Source: Chloroflexota bacterium
GTDB lineage: Bacteria; Chloroflexota; Anaerolineae; Promineifilales; Promineifilaceae
NCBI GenBank assembly: GCA_018004935.1
Contig: JAGNBF010000042.1
Location: forward strand, 1-59,660
DNA: 59,660 bases
Direction of reading: 5' to 3'
In this document: positions 33,043 to 42,612 of the stretch, piece by piece
Layout: every line of letters begins with the position of its first letter
Position numbering within the stretch: the stretch's first letter is position 1
Program-made: the position numbers and the translations under genes
The notes under the pieces: model-generated
What the model was told of the DNA's origin: nothing
Database searches by the model: none
The model's input: the letters and a program-made list of their open reading frames with translations, nothing else

Positions 33043-34254
33043 ATGCAACCTGCACAACTCCCTGAAAACCCCGTTTCCATGCGGGTGCGTATCTGTAGCC
33101 ATGTGACCCAAGCTAAGTTTTTACACATCGAAGATTCGTTAGGCATCGGCAAATTACGTCTGTTTGCCGGGACGTACCGCAAGGGCAACGGCATGGATGT
33201 TCACACCCATCATTTTATGGACGTGGATGATGCCCGCGTCGTCTTTAACGCCCTGGCAATGGCTGAACCGAACTTCACCTACAAGGAGTACAAAGGTACA
33301 GCCCAATCTGGTGGTAAGGTGACCAGCCGGGTGCTATCTGTGACCAGCAAAGGCGACCAGGTGTATCTGGAATTGAAAACCGGGCCGGGTAAAAAGACAC
33401 CCACTGGGGCGGTGACACCCAACGGCAAAGCTGAGGTGGAAGCGAATGTGGCTTTCAAGTCTTACGAAGCCCGACGGTTAGGGCAGACGGTTTTGGCCTA
33501 TATTCAAGCCTGGGACATCCTGCGGTTGATGGCCCATCGGAACCTGTTAGGTAAGATGGCGGCGTATGAGCTGGTGCCGACGACGAGCCAGAATGGAGTG
33601 AACGGCAAGCCAGCCAATGGTCGGGTTCATCCGGCACCGTCAACCGCCGCGGCCGCGGCGCCACAACAAGCCCAAGCATCAGGCAAACCTGTAGCGGAGA
33701 AACAACGCCCTGCTGATAAGCCAGTCCTGACCAACGCGGCCGCACCAACCGCGCCAACGCCAGCAGAAAAGGCAACCCAGCCACCTGTTCCTGATTCTGT
33801 GCCTACCCCTACCGCGGCCGCAACACCACCAACACCAACTGCTAACAGCCAGCGGCTAGCGGTCAACGGCCCTCTCCCCACTCGCCCTCTCACACGCCGT
33901 GGCCCCACCTCTCGTCCTGGACTGGAAAGGCCACCCACTGGTGCAGTCGCAACTCCAATGCCTAAACAGTCTATCGCGGCCGCGACAACATCTACCCCGA
34001 CTCCCAGTAACCAGTCACCAGCAACGAATGGCCAGGGAACGTCACGAACTTTGCCACCTGCGGCCGCGATGACTATGGCCGAAGCTATTTACGGACCAAC
34101 GGCTCAACCGTTACGCTATCTCAATGGCACGTTGGTTGATTTGACCAACAAGGTTGAGGTGCAGGCCTTTCTGCGTTATCAGCAAGAGAAACAACAGACT
34201 CCCCCCTCGCGGCCGCGACTCCGGACTTATTCACAGCAACAGCCAGCCGTGTGA
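33043..34254 (+). CDS. Hypothetical protein with long Ala/Pro/Thr tail
   Basis: A 403-residue protein (452 if an ATG at 32896 is used). The start at 33043 has a strong AAAGGAG; the upstream 49 codons look protein-like but lack a ribosome site. Residues 1-185 form a folded domain (FLHIEDSLGIGKLRLFAGTY, MDVHTHHFMDVDDARVVFNA), possibly nucleic-acid binding. The rest is a disordered tail with six octamers read as Ala-Ala-Ala and a piece of the GTTGGCCG-type repeat. The C-terminal 45 residues (YLNGTLVDLTNKVEVQAFLRY) are again ordered. Family unknown. Confidence 0.65.
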   Translation: MQPAQLPENPVSMRVRICSHVTQAKFLHIEDSLGIGKLRLFAGTYRKGNGMDVHTHHFMDVDDARVVFNALAMAEPNFTYKEYKGTAQSGGKVTSRVLSVTSKGDQVYLELKTGPGKKTPTGAVTPNGKAEVEANVAFKSYEARRLGQTVLAYIQAWDILRLMAHRNLLGKMAAYELVPTTSQNGVNGKPANGRVHPAPSTAAAAAPQQAQASGKPVAEKQRPADKPVLTNAAAPTAPTPAEKATQPPVPDSVPTPTAAATPPTPTANSQRLAVNGPLPTRPLTRRGPTSRPGLERPPTGAVATPMPKQSIAAATTSTPTPSNQSPATNGQGTSRTLPPAAAMTMAEAIYGPTAQPLRYLNGTLVDLTNKVEVQAFLRYQQEKQQTPPSRPRLRTYSQQQPAV

Positions 34255-34275
34255 GTAAACAGGTCAAGGTGAACG

Positions 34276-34662
34276 ATGCAACCAATTACAAACAAACCCC
34301 AAGCGATATTCATAAGCCCCGACGGCCAACTTTATCCTGACACGCTCGTTTGCTCAGGCACAGTTACCCAACTGTTGGCTGGCGAGCCTTGCCCATATAC
34401 CCAAAACGGGGGCATGCCCGCTCCTGTCCCGTTGTGCGTGAATGATGGGGCTTACAGCCCAGACAAAGGCCAACCCGGTGATTTATCCCCACCGTGTGCC
34501 AAGCAGAATCTATCAAGCCTGGGGCATTGGCAGGGGCATGGTGGGCAGACGTATCCGGAAGCTTTGTTGCCTTTGCGTTTGTTCAAATGCCGGCAATGGA
34601 TGTGGTTAGTTATTCCCGGTCTATATGAAGCGGATCCCACGCAAATTGCCCTGGAAGAATAG
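34276..34662 (+). CDS. Hypothetical Cys-rich protein
   Basis: A 128-residue protein with five Cys; ISPDGQLYPDTLVCSG near 13-28 and FKCRQWMWLVIPGLY near 103-117. AGGTGA is the ribosome site. Not recognised. Confidence 0.55.
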   Translation: MQPITNKPQAIFISPDGQLYPDTLVCSGTVTQLLAGEPCPYTQNGGMPAPVPLCVNDGAYSPDKGQPGDLSPPCAKQNLSSLGHWQGHGGQTYPEALLPLRLFKCRQWMWLVIPGLYEADPTQIALEE

Positions 34663-34753
34663 GCACTCCCCAGCCCCTGAGTGCTTGCCGCTTTTCCGGT
34701 TTTCGTGGATGACCAGGGGCAGACCCAACCCTTTGCCCCCAAAGGAGTATTTG

Positions 34754-34945
34754 ATGATCAAGCTCACCCTGCTTCCGCCAGGGCTGTTTGTCGCGGCCGC
34801 GTTCACTCTGCTTGCCATTCTGTTTGCCAGCAAAATAACCCCACTGCCCTTGCTTGGCCTGAATGTTCAAATGAGCGTGACAAACGCACCTGCGGCCGCG
34901 AAGCAGGCAAACGGCCAACCAGTAAAAACAGGTGTACCAATCTAA
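34754..34945 (+). CDS. Small membrane peptide
   Basis: A 63-residue protein with one membrane span at about residues 5-27 and a short polar tail. AAAGGAG is at the right spacing, which makes it credible although it is very short. Function unknown. Confidence 0.55.
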   Translation: MIKLTLLPPGLFVAAAFTLLAILFASKITPLPLLGLNVQMSVTNAPAAAKQANGQPVKTGVPI

Positions 34946-35105
34946 TTCCGGTTGCTCATGAGGTACAAGCAGATACAATCGGGCAAGAACATTCGTTCGC
35001 TATCCCTGGGACGCCAAACAAAGCCTGAGAAGGTTGCGGCCGCGCAAAAGAGAATATATGGTAGGTTGAGAAAGTGATGAGTTAGAACCCTATTGAGGTG
35101 AAGGT

Positions 35106-36014
35106 ATGGATGAGCAGTCACTAGAGCCAATCAAAGAAGTAACCATTGATTTTTATGGCGATGAAATACCAGCCGCCCTTGTGGTTATTGATGAGGCGGG
35201 CCGACAGGTCGTCTATGTTCCGGTGCGGCCGCTGGTAGAGTACATGGGCTTATCATGGTCAGGACAACGGGAGCGAATCAAGCGCGATGCGGTCCTATCC
35301 GCGATGGCGCAAGGTGTACGTGTTACACGTACACCCGAACAAGGGGGCTCCCAGGTCATGCTTTGTCTGCCCCTTGATTACATAAACGGCTTTCTCTTTG
35401 GAATCAACGCCAACCGGGTAAAACCAGAATTGCGTGAGCGGCTTATCACCTATCAACGGGAGTGTTACCAGGTATTAGCGGCCGCGTTTCTTGATCCGGC
35501 GGCGGCGGTTGAGCGTTTACGCGAGTTATACCGGAATAAAGGGTACTCCGACCGCTGGATAGATAGCCGTCTGCGAACTATCTCCATTCGTAATGAGCTA
35601 ACAGAAGAATGGCGACAGCGCGGCGTTGAGAAAGATGCAGAATTTGCCGTGCTGACGGCGGTAATTAGTAAGGGTGCCTTTGGTGTAACACCCAGCGAGC
35701 ATAAGCAGCTCAAAGGTCTGAAGCGGCAAAATCTGCGGGATCACATGACCAATGAGGAATTGGTTTTCACGATGTTGGGCGAGTTGGCGACGACCCGCAT
35801 TGCCCGGCGCGATGATGCTCAGGGATTTGCTGAGAACCAGGATGCGGCCCAAGAAGGTGGGGAGTTAGCTGGGGATGCCAGGCAGAAATTTGAGACACAA
35901 ACCGGTGCGCCGGTTCTCTCCAATCGAAATTTCTTGGAGCAACCCGAGGCCCAAGATGGTCTGCCGCTGGGCAAGAGCGCAGATAAGTTGGACTCAGGGG
36001 AAGAGGATGATTAG
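35106..36014 (+). CDS. Antirepressor/DinD-type protein
   Basis: A 302-residue protein. Residues 10-125 match the phage P22 antirepressor N-terminal (BRO-like) domain (YVPVRPLVEYMGLSWSGQ, then LPLDYINGFLFGIN). The rest matches the DinD-type domain: YSDRWIDSRLRTISIRNELT, GAFGVTPSEHKQLKGLK, LRDHMTNEEL and a final GGELAGDARQKFE. Such proteins may act in SOS response or phage regulation. GAGGTGAAGG precedes the ATG. It ends the first plus-strand block; all genes from here to 53.5 kb are on the other strand. Confidence 0.85.
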   Translation: MDEQSLEPIKEVTIDFYGDEIPAALVVIDEAGRQVVYVPVRPLVEYMGLSWSGQRERIKRDAVLSAMAQGVRVTRTPEQGGSQVMLCLPLDYINGFLFGINANRVKPELRERLITYQRECYQVLAAAFLDPAAAVERLRELYRNKGYSDRWIDSRLRTISIRNELTEEWRQRGVEKDAEFAVLTAVISKGAFGVTPSEHKQLKGLKRQNLRDHMTNEELVFTMLGELATTRIARRDDAQGFAENQDAAQEGGELAGDARQKFETQTGAPVLSNRNFLEQPEAQDGLPLGKSADKLDSGEEDD

Positions 36015-36367
36015 ACGAGTTTGCGCCTGTGGCTGCCGACTACCGGTCTGTTATAAATCGTTTGGGTAACGATATGGATACCTCTGAAAGGTCGAGTGTT
36101 GGCGACGATAGTGGCGGTAAGACAATCTAACCTTTCATCGCCCGTAAACCCGAGGCAAGAGATATGGGTCCAGGCCAGCGCAGCCGCATGAGTACAAACA
36201 ACAGGCTCCCCCTCGCGGCCGCGACTACGTGCCCATATGCGGCAGAAACCCGCTGTATAGGTGGCAAAGGTGAACAGCAATAGGTTGTCTTTTGAGTATG
36301 GTCTGTTACTAGTCGCTCTGTACGGGTGACTGTTACAGATTAGCTCAGATGAAGAAACAAACGTTCC
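36015..36367. other. Gap between strand blocks
   Basis: A change of coding direction. One octamer near 36216; several A/G-rich stretches, no clear terminator and no gene recognised. Confidence 0.4.
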
Positions 36368-37999
36368 TTACTGGTGCGGAACAGTGCCCCATAGAACAAA
36401 CTCTGAACCATTCCATTTATAGACATCGTTGATGTAATCAAATTCATACCAACAAGAGAAACGGCTATCTGTGGTGCATTCGCTCTCAGTGAACCACTGG
36501 TTAGCTGCAATGATCTCGACCTGACCATCATCCTCTAAGTCAGCCAGGCGAACACCATACAAATTCTCTTGTACCACACAACCTTCCACATCAGCGATCT
36601 TCGTTGCTGTCACGCCATCCCACTGATAGGCCAGCCAATGTTGATGCACGCAGTCAATATCAGAGAGGGAAAACCAATCCTCAAAGTCAACATCAGGCCA
36701 TGTGCCATTGAATGCCGAAGGGCGCGCACCCGAATAGGCTGTAATAACGATTTCGGGTCGCCCGTCTGCCGTAACATCTAGCCATTCCACGGTAGTGAAA
36801 TTGTGTTTACAGCCAAAAAATTCCCCTACTGTCTCCTCATTAAGAAATAACTGGCAAAAATCATTGTTATCAGTTGCACTTCGATTATTCTCGGCCGTTA
36901 TGGTGATCTGGTCGAGTCCATACGTTGCTTCAAGTGAAGCTACTGTTTCGATGATATAGGGTTCACCCATAACGCTTGTTTCGGTTAAGGCAAAAGTAGT
37001 GCCATCCCAGATATAAATTTCCTGGGTTGATGTAAATACCTTCAGGGTATCCACTGGGACATTCCAATAGCCTGCGGGTGGCCAATAATAAGAATCATAA
37101 ATTGAAAAACGTGAGCGATTACGCTCCAAAAGAAGTTGCCCATCCTCTACATAATGGTCAATCGTGCTCTGAAATAGGGTCAGCCCACCCAGATTATAAT
37201 CGCTATAAAGAGTGGTTAGTAACTCATTCCAGATAATGGCACACTCATTCGAGTCACAGTGAATGACAAAAGTCTCCCAACCCCAATATCTAACCCCTGT
37301 TCCGCCAGAATCACTGCGATAATCAAATATGACCTCTGGCACACCATCATCTGTCCAATCCGCAAAGCTGGTTCGAGAGGCTGGTTCATATTTCCATTCT
37401 GAGCCCACAATGACGAACGGCGTCAGATATTCACTATTAGCCCAGAGAAATACAGCCGTCAGCAAAACATCGGTGACGATTAAATCATCCTGTTGATCGC
37501 CATTGACATCCTCATATATCAATTCGAGTGCTTCTGAAAACCCCCGGTAGTTCTTGAACGTGTTTACGTCGCTGGCGACACTCTCCAAACTGAGATATAC
37601 CCCATGAAAGTACACCGTTGGTAGGTTGAGCAGGTAAGCTTTGACCTCTTCAACGGTTGGGCGCATTGGTTTGAGAAGCTGTGCGGATGCCAACGTGGGT
37701 ATCAGGGTTGGGGTGGGCGTGAGCGTTGGGGTTAGTGAAGGGAGACGAGTGATTGTGGCATAAACGCGAGGTGTAGCTGTGCTTGTTGGGTTGGGTGTCG
37801 GGCTAGGAACAGTCGTGGAACGGACCGCAACGTTGGTTGCAGTAAGCGCTGGGTCGGTAGTATGTGTGAGCGTAGGGGTTGTTCCCACAAGCGGTGATCC
37901 ATCCTGACCTATCGGTGTTTGTTCAGGGAAGGAGTTGGCATTGCAAGCGCATAATACGAGTATCAGAAATAAAACGGTGCCCCAAGGATATTTGTTCAT
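36368..37999 (-). CDS. Secreted lipoprotein with VCBS/FG-GAP-like repeats
   Basis: A 543-residue lipoprotein: signal peptide with lipobox LCAC near 16-19, a Thr/Pro-rich linker (about 25-105), then a folded part. Acidic metal-binding loops such as EDVNGDQQDD, DWTDDGVPE, DVTADGRPE and DLEDDGQVE are spaced like FG-GAP/VCBS propeller blades. It should be anchored on the outer face of the membrane. Function unknown. It shares its build with the other secreted proteins of this block. Confidence 0.8.
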   Translation of the reverse strand: MNKYPWGTVLFLILVLCACNANSFPEQTPIGQDGSPLVGTTPTLTHTTDPALTATNVAVRSTTVPSPTPNPTSTATPRVYATITRLPSLTPTLTPTPTLIPTLASAQLLKPMRPTVEEVKAYLLNLPTVYFHGVYLSLESVASDVNTFKNYRGFSEALELIYEDVNGDQQDDLIVTDVLLTAVFLWANSEYLTPFVIVGSEWKYEPASRTSFADWTDDGVPEVIFDYRSDSGGTGVRYWGWETFVIHCDSNECAIIWNELLTTLYSDYNLGGLTLFQSTIDHYVEDGQLLLERNRSRFSIYDSYYWPPAGYWNVPVDTLKVFTSTQEIYIWDGTTFALTETSVMGEPYIIETVASLEATYGLDQITITAENNRSATDNNDFCQLFLNEETVGEFFGCKHNFTTVEWLDVTADGRPEIVITAYSGARPSAFNGTWPDVDFEDWFSLSDIDCVHQHWLAYQWDGVTATKIADVEGCVVQENLYGVRLADLEDDGQVEIIAANQWFTESECTTDSRFSCWYEFDYINDVYKWNGSEFVLWGTVPHQ

Positions 38000-38180
38000 G
38001 ATTGGTTTCAGTGAGTTGGTATGCTCAAAAACATCAAGAAATCAATAAAGACATCTGGCTCGTTTCTAAACAGTTATCTGACCAGCAACGATGAAGGTTT
38101 GAATAGTGAATGCCCCAGACGCGGCCGCAATGTTCGTTGTGAAAGCTTCAGTTTGAATCAAGCCACGATCGAACAAAATG

Positions 38181-41100
38181 TCAAGAGGTCTCGAGGTTTG
38201 TTGGTAACGCAGGACAGGTCAGACGGTACGGCTCGTCACGCATAAATTGTGCCCACTCTGATTGGGTTAGATTACGACCTGCGGTCTGGCAGGCAGCCTC
38301 TACCAGTTCGTCTACCTGCAAATTCCAGATACGCACGTTGCCCCAAATAGGCGCTGTGATGAGCCAATGCCCATCAGGCGTAAAGGTGATAAATTGACCG
38401 ATGTCGATGCCTTGAAGCTTGATATGAGCCAGATGAGGCTCTGGTGCGGTTAAATCCCAGAGATGGACAATATCGCGCCGATTGGTTCTGTCACCAATAG
38501 CCAGCCAATGGTCATCAGGACTAATAGTAAACGCGCCCGTCAAATTTTCTGGCCCCTTTAATTGAATGGGTTGTAAGGTTGTTTCAGGATGGGCTAAATC
38601 CCACAAGCAGGCCTGCTGGTTGTTATCTGTGGTAACAACCCAACGACGACTGAGACTGATAGTGGCAAAATGGTCGTCGCCGCAACTGAGCACACGAATG
38701 GTTGCGGCTGCATTTTCGGCCGTTAAATCCCATAACCGTATCCCCCCAGTCCAATCGTATCCGGCTGTTAATAACCAGCGACTATCAGGTGTGAAAAAGA
38801 TGCGTTCAACCCAATTTTCATGGCCACCAATAATATGAATGGCATTCGTCGGATCGCTGGTGGTCAGATCAAAAACATAGACGCTGTTATCTGGCCAAAA
38901 GCTACCTGCTACCAGAAAGCGGTTATCAGGGCTTATTACCACGGCGTTACGAGTAAAGCCCAAATTAGGTACGGTGAATAGTAGATCTGGTGCCGATGGA
39001 TCAGGTGTCTGTAATGACCACAAATAAACCCTGTCATTCTCACCCCAGGCTGCCAGCCATTGACCACCATCACTTATGGTTACTTGTCCGAGTCTGTCAC
39101 CGGGGATAGTGAATATAAGGGGAGCGGCCGCAGGGTCAGCCGTGCTCAAATCGTAAAGGCGAATCCCATTATCACTCGCCGCCCTATCGGCCCCATTAAG
39201 AGTAACAAGCCATCGGTTATCAGGTGTAAAAAGCACCTCGGTGACGGCACTGGCATAGCCGGACAAAGTGAGCCGGTTGCTGGCAGGGTTGGGGGTGGTC
39301 AGATCCCATAACCAGGCTTCCTGACTTTCACTTGCGGCTGCGAGCCAGCGGTTATCAGAGCTAAGAGCCACGGCATTGATATAAGCTTTATCAAATACAT
39401 CAAAAAATGGCTCTCCAGCTAGAGGTGTTGTTGTCAGATCGTAGAGGCGCACTGTACTATCGCCTCCTGGCCCTGGCCCTTCACCACTTTGAATGTATTG
39501 GTCAAAGGTAAGCAACCAACGACTGTCGGTGGTCACAATCAGTTCTCTAAAGTCATTGTCGAATCCATCCAAAACAAAAGGAACGGCAGGGAAATGAGGT
39601 TGGCGGGACATCGGCCATAGACGTACCGAGTTATCGGCCGCGTTGCCGAATTCGGCGCTGGCTGAAATAAGCCATTGCCCATCTGGCGTGAAAGCCAGGG
39701 CGACAACGGGGCTTTCGTGGCCGTAGAGAGAAAAATAGGACACATAACGCCCTTCTTCTACCGTTTGCATATCCCATAAACGAACCGTGTGATCGTAACC
39801 GCTCGTGGCTAACCAATGGCTGTCAGGGCTAAAAGCCAGATGTGCCACAGTGCCCATTTCTGCTTCATACCATAGATAAGGGGTGAGAGAGGGCATGTCA
39901 CCGCTGATATCCCAGAGATACAGTGGTTTCTGGTTAGAAGATAGATTAGCAACCAGACGTTGACTATCGGGGCTGAAAAGTAGATGTGTAGGGTTACCCG
40001 GCAACGCACTGGTTAAGGGAATCATGACAGGTGGCTCTTGGGTCAATTCCCAGAGCTGTACAATGCCTGTTCCGTTGCTGTAATGGCTGACCGCCAACCA
40101 ACGACCGTCCTGACTCAAGGCTAATTTTTGGTATCTATCGGCATTATTCACTAATAAGGTGAAAGAATTGCTGATGTCTGAAGCCGTTAGATCCCAACGC
40201 AATAAGCCGTCTTCGCCACTGGCATACAGCCAATGCCCATCCGGGCTGATAACCAATTGTTGTATCCAATTCTGATGACCATTGAGTACAAGGGGTGTGG
40301 CACTGGCACTGAGCGTAAACATATCCCAAAGCTCGATGATGGAGCCAGACAGAACTAACCAACGACCATCAGGCGAGAAGGTAAGCTGTTTGATAAGGCT
40401 ACGACTGTTCTGTAAATGAATAACTGTCTGGGTGGGATCGGGTTTCTCTAAATCCCAGAGACGCAGAATAGTTTCTTGTCCTTCAGCAGCTACACTGTCA
40501 TAGTTGACTGTGACTAGCCACCGGTTATCCGGGCTAAAGGCCATCGTTGTGAAGGGCAAAGTAAGTGCTGAAAAAATGAAGGGAGTCGCGGCCGCGTTCA
40601 CTGCTGTTAAATCCCATAGATGAATTGTGTTATCGCGACTACGGGTTGCCAACCAACGACTATCGGGGCTTAGGGTTATCTCCGTAATCTCAGCCAGGTG
40701 GCGATGCAGGCCAATACCATTGCTGTACGCCAAACTTCGATAGAGGGCTTCCAGTGCGGCCGCAGGTGCGTTTGATGATTGCCCGGTGCTGTTAAGAGCT
40801 TCAATAGCTAATAGAAGACTCCGTTGGGGATATAAAGCAAGATTAGCTTGAGCATAAGCCGCGAGTTCTCTGGCCTGGGCAAGAGCCAGTTGTTGTTGCA
40901 AATTAATCTGTTCTGCGGTCAGGTTTGCCTCACGAGTCAGCAGGTGTGCTAAGGTTGCTTCAATGGACGGGGATGCGGCTGGGGTAATTAAAGGAGTAGA
41001 GGATGGTGAGAACGGAGTTGTTGGCATGGCTAGGGGTGTAGCCGTACCAATTTGTATGGCGAACTGGGAACTTGTTTCAGTAGCTGTGGCCTGGAGCGCA

Positions 41101-41234
41101 ATAAGATTTTGCCTTGTTCGGGCATACAAGCTCAACAGAATGAGTAATGCGACACTCATGAAGATAAGAAATATAAGTAACCAGAAGTGGCGTAGTTGGG
41201 TTTTCGCTTCAGAAAACGGTGTGTGGTTGGCCAT
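38181..41234 (-). CDS. Membrane-anchored WD40 protein
   Basis: A 1017-residue protein with a short cytoplasmic N-terminus (MANHTPFSEAK), one membrane span at about 18-38, a coil, and about a dozen or more WD40 repeats. Typical blade ends are IHLWDL, LRLWDL, VRLWDM and VRLYDL, with SPDSRWLA or SPDGRWL before. Just before the repeats stands the segment LLAIEALNSTG, as in WD40 effectors of nSTAND and kinase families, but no NTPase or kinase part is present. The start at 41234 follows GGAGA; the longer frame to 41372 is not needed. A scaffold role is inferred. Confidence 0.85.
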   Translation of the reverse strand: MANHTPFSEAKTQLRHFWLLIFLIFMSVALLILLSLYARTRQNLIALQATATETSSQFAIQIGTATPLAMPTTPFSPSSTPLITPAASPSIEATLAHLLTREANLTAEQINLQQQLALAQARELAAYAQANLALYPQRSLLLAIEALNSTGQSSNAPAAALEALYRSLAYSNGIGLHRHLAEITEITLSPDSRWLATRSRDNTIHLWDLTAVNAAATPFIFSALTLPFTTMAFSPDNRWLVTVNYDSVAAEGQETILRLWDLEKPDPTQTVIHLQNSRSLIKQLTFSPDGRWLVLSGSIIELWDMFTLSASATPLVLNGHQNWIQQLVISPDGHWLYASGEDGLLRWDLTASDISNSFTLLVNNADRYQKLALSQDGRWLAVSHYSNGTGIVQLWELTQEPPVMIPLTSALPGNPTHLLFSPDSQRLVANLSSNQKPLYLWDISGDMPSLTPYLWYEAEMGTVAHLAFSPDSHWLATSGYDHTVRLWDMQTVEEGRYVSYFSLYGHESPVVALAFTPDGQWLISASAEFGNAADNSVRLWPMSRQPHFPAVPFVLDGFDNDFRELIVTTDSRWLLTFDQYIQSGEGPGPGGDSTVRLYDLTTTPLAGEPFFDVFDKAYINAVALSSDNRWLAAASESQEAWLWDLTTPNPASNRLTLSGYASAVTEVLFTPDNRWLVTLNGADRAASDNGIRLYDLSTADPAAAPLIFTIPGDRLGQVTISDGGQWLAAWGENDRVYLWSLQTPDPSAPDLLFTVPNLGFTRNAVVISPDNRFLVAGSFWPDNSVYVFDLTTSDPTNAIHIIGGHENWVERIFFTPDSRWLLTAGYDWTGGIRLWDLTAENAAATIRVLSCGDDHFATISLSRRWVVTTDNNQQACLWDLAHPETTLQPIQLKGPENLTGAFTISPDDHWLAIGDRTNRRDIVHLWDLTAPEPHLAHIKLQGIDIGQFITFTPDGHWLITAPIWGNVRIWNLQVDELVEAACQTAGRNLTQSEWAQFMRDEPYRLTCPALPTNLETS

Positions 41235-41377
41235 GCTGAAATTGTCTCCGCTCTGGAGAACAAAGCAATAACTTTTCGGTGCCTTCTCTAAGGCGATTTT
41301 CCTTCTTTTACTTGACGTGGGCGCATTTTTGCGTGAAATACTTTGTCTGCCAGGCAAAAAATAGCGTTTCAATTAAG

Positions 41378-42301
41378 CTATGCAGAAGCGATTGTTTTAT
41401 CGGCCTCTTTTTTGGCTCGTTGTAGGTGAACCGTCGTCACCGATTGAGTGAGCACCCCAATAACGCCCATTTTTTTGTCGTTATAGGGATAGCCCTCAAT
41501 GATGAGCTTATCTTCCGGGTTCTGGATGGCCTCTTCCACTTTGCGCCACTGTTTACTGGCGATGTAGACGAGATAAACAGTCGGGTCCTGGCTGGGGAGT
41601 TCGGGTAGCCCTTTGGGTAGGGCCGGGGGTTCACGGCTGGCCAGGGTGACAGCCACGAAGGTATCTCGTTTGAGGATTTTGGCCGGTCGGCCGACAAGGG
41701 TGAGTTTCATGTTGGTTGCCACTCCGCGGTGTGCTTTCAGTTGATTGTAAAGGGCCAGTCGTTCCGCATCACTCAGGGTGACGGTGGCTGGGAGTGCGGG
41801 TTTGGCCGGGCGTCGGGGGATGGGGAACAAGGCTTTCCGGTCTTCGGGGGAAACGCGGCCGCGCACCAGGTAAAAGAAGACACCCCCTGGTGTGCGGCGG
41901 CGTTGTTGGTCTTCGGTGAGCATACCCCCTTCCGCTTCGAGGCGAAGCGTATCGGCCAGGACGGTCTGGACAAATTCACTCCCCATTCGTTCCAGAATGC
42001 GGGCGATTTGGGTAATAACTCCCGATTCTGTTTCCTGGAGTTGGGTGGCGATGGCGGCCGTGTCTAAAGCTGTTTCAGAGACATGATGGGACATGAGTCT
42101 ATTATCCTGGTTGTTTTCCAGAGGAGCAAAAGTCTCCTGGTATTCCTGACCTGCCACCACTGACGGTTCGATATAGATGATTGTGCCTCCATCAGGCGTC
42201 TGATTTATAAGCGATGGGGGTGGATGAAAATCTTCTCCCTGAATGTGATTCCACCTGTGCGACAAGACAATGCTGGTAAAAGGCCAGGGTTCAGGCGTCA
42301 T
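41378..42301 (-). CDS. PHAX-domain RNA-binding-like protein
   Basis: A 307-residue protein. Residues about 70-165 match the PHAX RNA-binding domain in its bacterial form: AAIATQLQETE, IARILERMGSEFVQ, LRLEAEGGML and RRRTPGGVFFYLVRG. The C-terminal 110 residues (NMKLTLVGRPAKILKR, TVYLVYIASKQWRKVEE) look like an OB-type or similar beta fold. The start at 42301 overlaps the stop of the upstream gene by four bases, and protein-level similarity to a nearby pseudogene extends upstream of an inner ATG at 42094, so the longer form is preferred. RNA partner unknown. Confidence 0.8.
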   Translation of the reverse strand: MTPEPWPFTSIVLSHRWNHIQGEDFHPPPSLINQTPDGGTIIYIEPSVVAGQEYQETFAPLENNQDNRLMSHHVSETALDTAAIATQLQETESGVITQIARILERMGSEFVQTVLADTLRLEAEGGMLTEDQQRRRTPGGVFFYLVRGRVSPEDRKALFPIPRRPAKPALPATVTLSDAERLALYNQLKAHRGVATNMKLTLVGRPAKILKRDTFVAVTLASREPPALPKGLPELPSQDPTVYLVYIASKQWRKVEEAIQNPEDKLIIEGYPYNDKKMGVIGVLTQSVTTVHLQRAKKEADKTIASA

Positions 42302-42603
42302 GGCAAACCCAGATAAGCGCGTAACTGTTGCTCCAAAATAGCACTAATAGGCCGTCGCTCCTTGATTTTGCAGGTGATCAGATCCAGCCAAACTTGTTGC
42401 TCAATATAAATAGAGCGTTGTTGACCAGAAGCACGGGGGAACAGGATGGCAGGCCTTTCTTCTACGGATAGCTGAGTATAGTAACGTAAGACATATTCGC
42501 AGATCTCACTAGCCGTTTTTTGTTCTAGCCTGGCCTGAATGAGTGTTTCACTCCAGACCTCGTCGGGGAGGACTACTTTGTGTTCTGAGCGTTGACTGTC
42601 CAT
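42298..42603 (-). CDS. Small hypothetical protein coupled to the PHAX gene
   Basis: A 101-residue, mostly helical protein with two similar halves (KVVLPDEVWSETLIQ, and SIYIEQQVWLDLITCK), which suggests a duplicated strand-helix-helix DNA-binding-like module. Its stop overlaps the start of the PHAX gene, and it begins ten bases after the antirepressor gene. An operon of three genes is likely. Confidence 0.65.
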   Translation of the reverse strand: MDSQRSEHKVVLPDEVWSETLIQARLEQKTASEICEYVLRYYTQLSVEERPAILFPRASGQQRSIYIEQQVWLDLITCKIKERRPISAILEQQLRAYLGLP

Positions 42604-42612
42604 TTTTCCCTT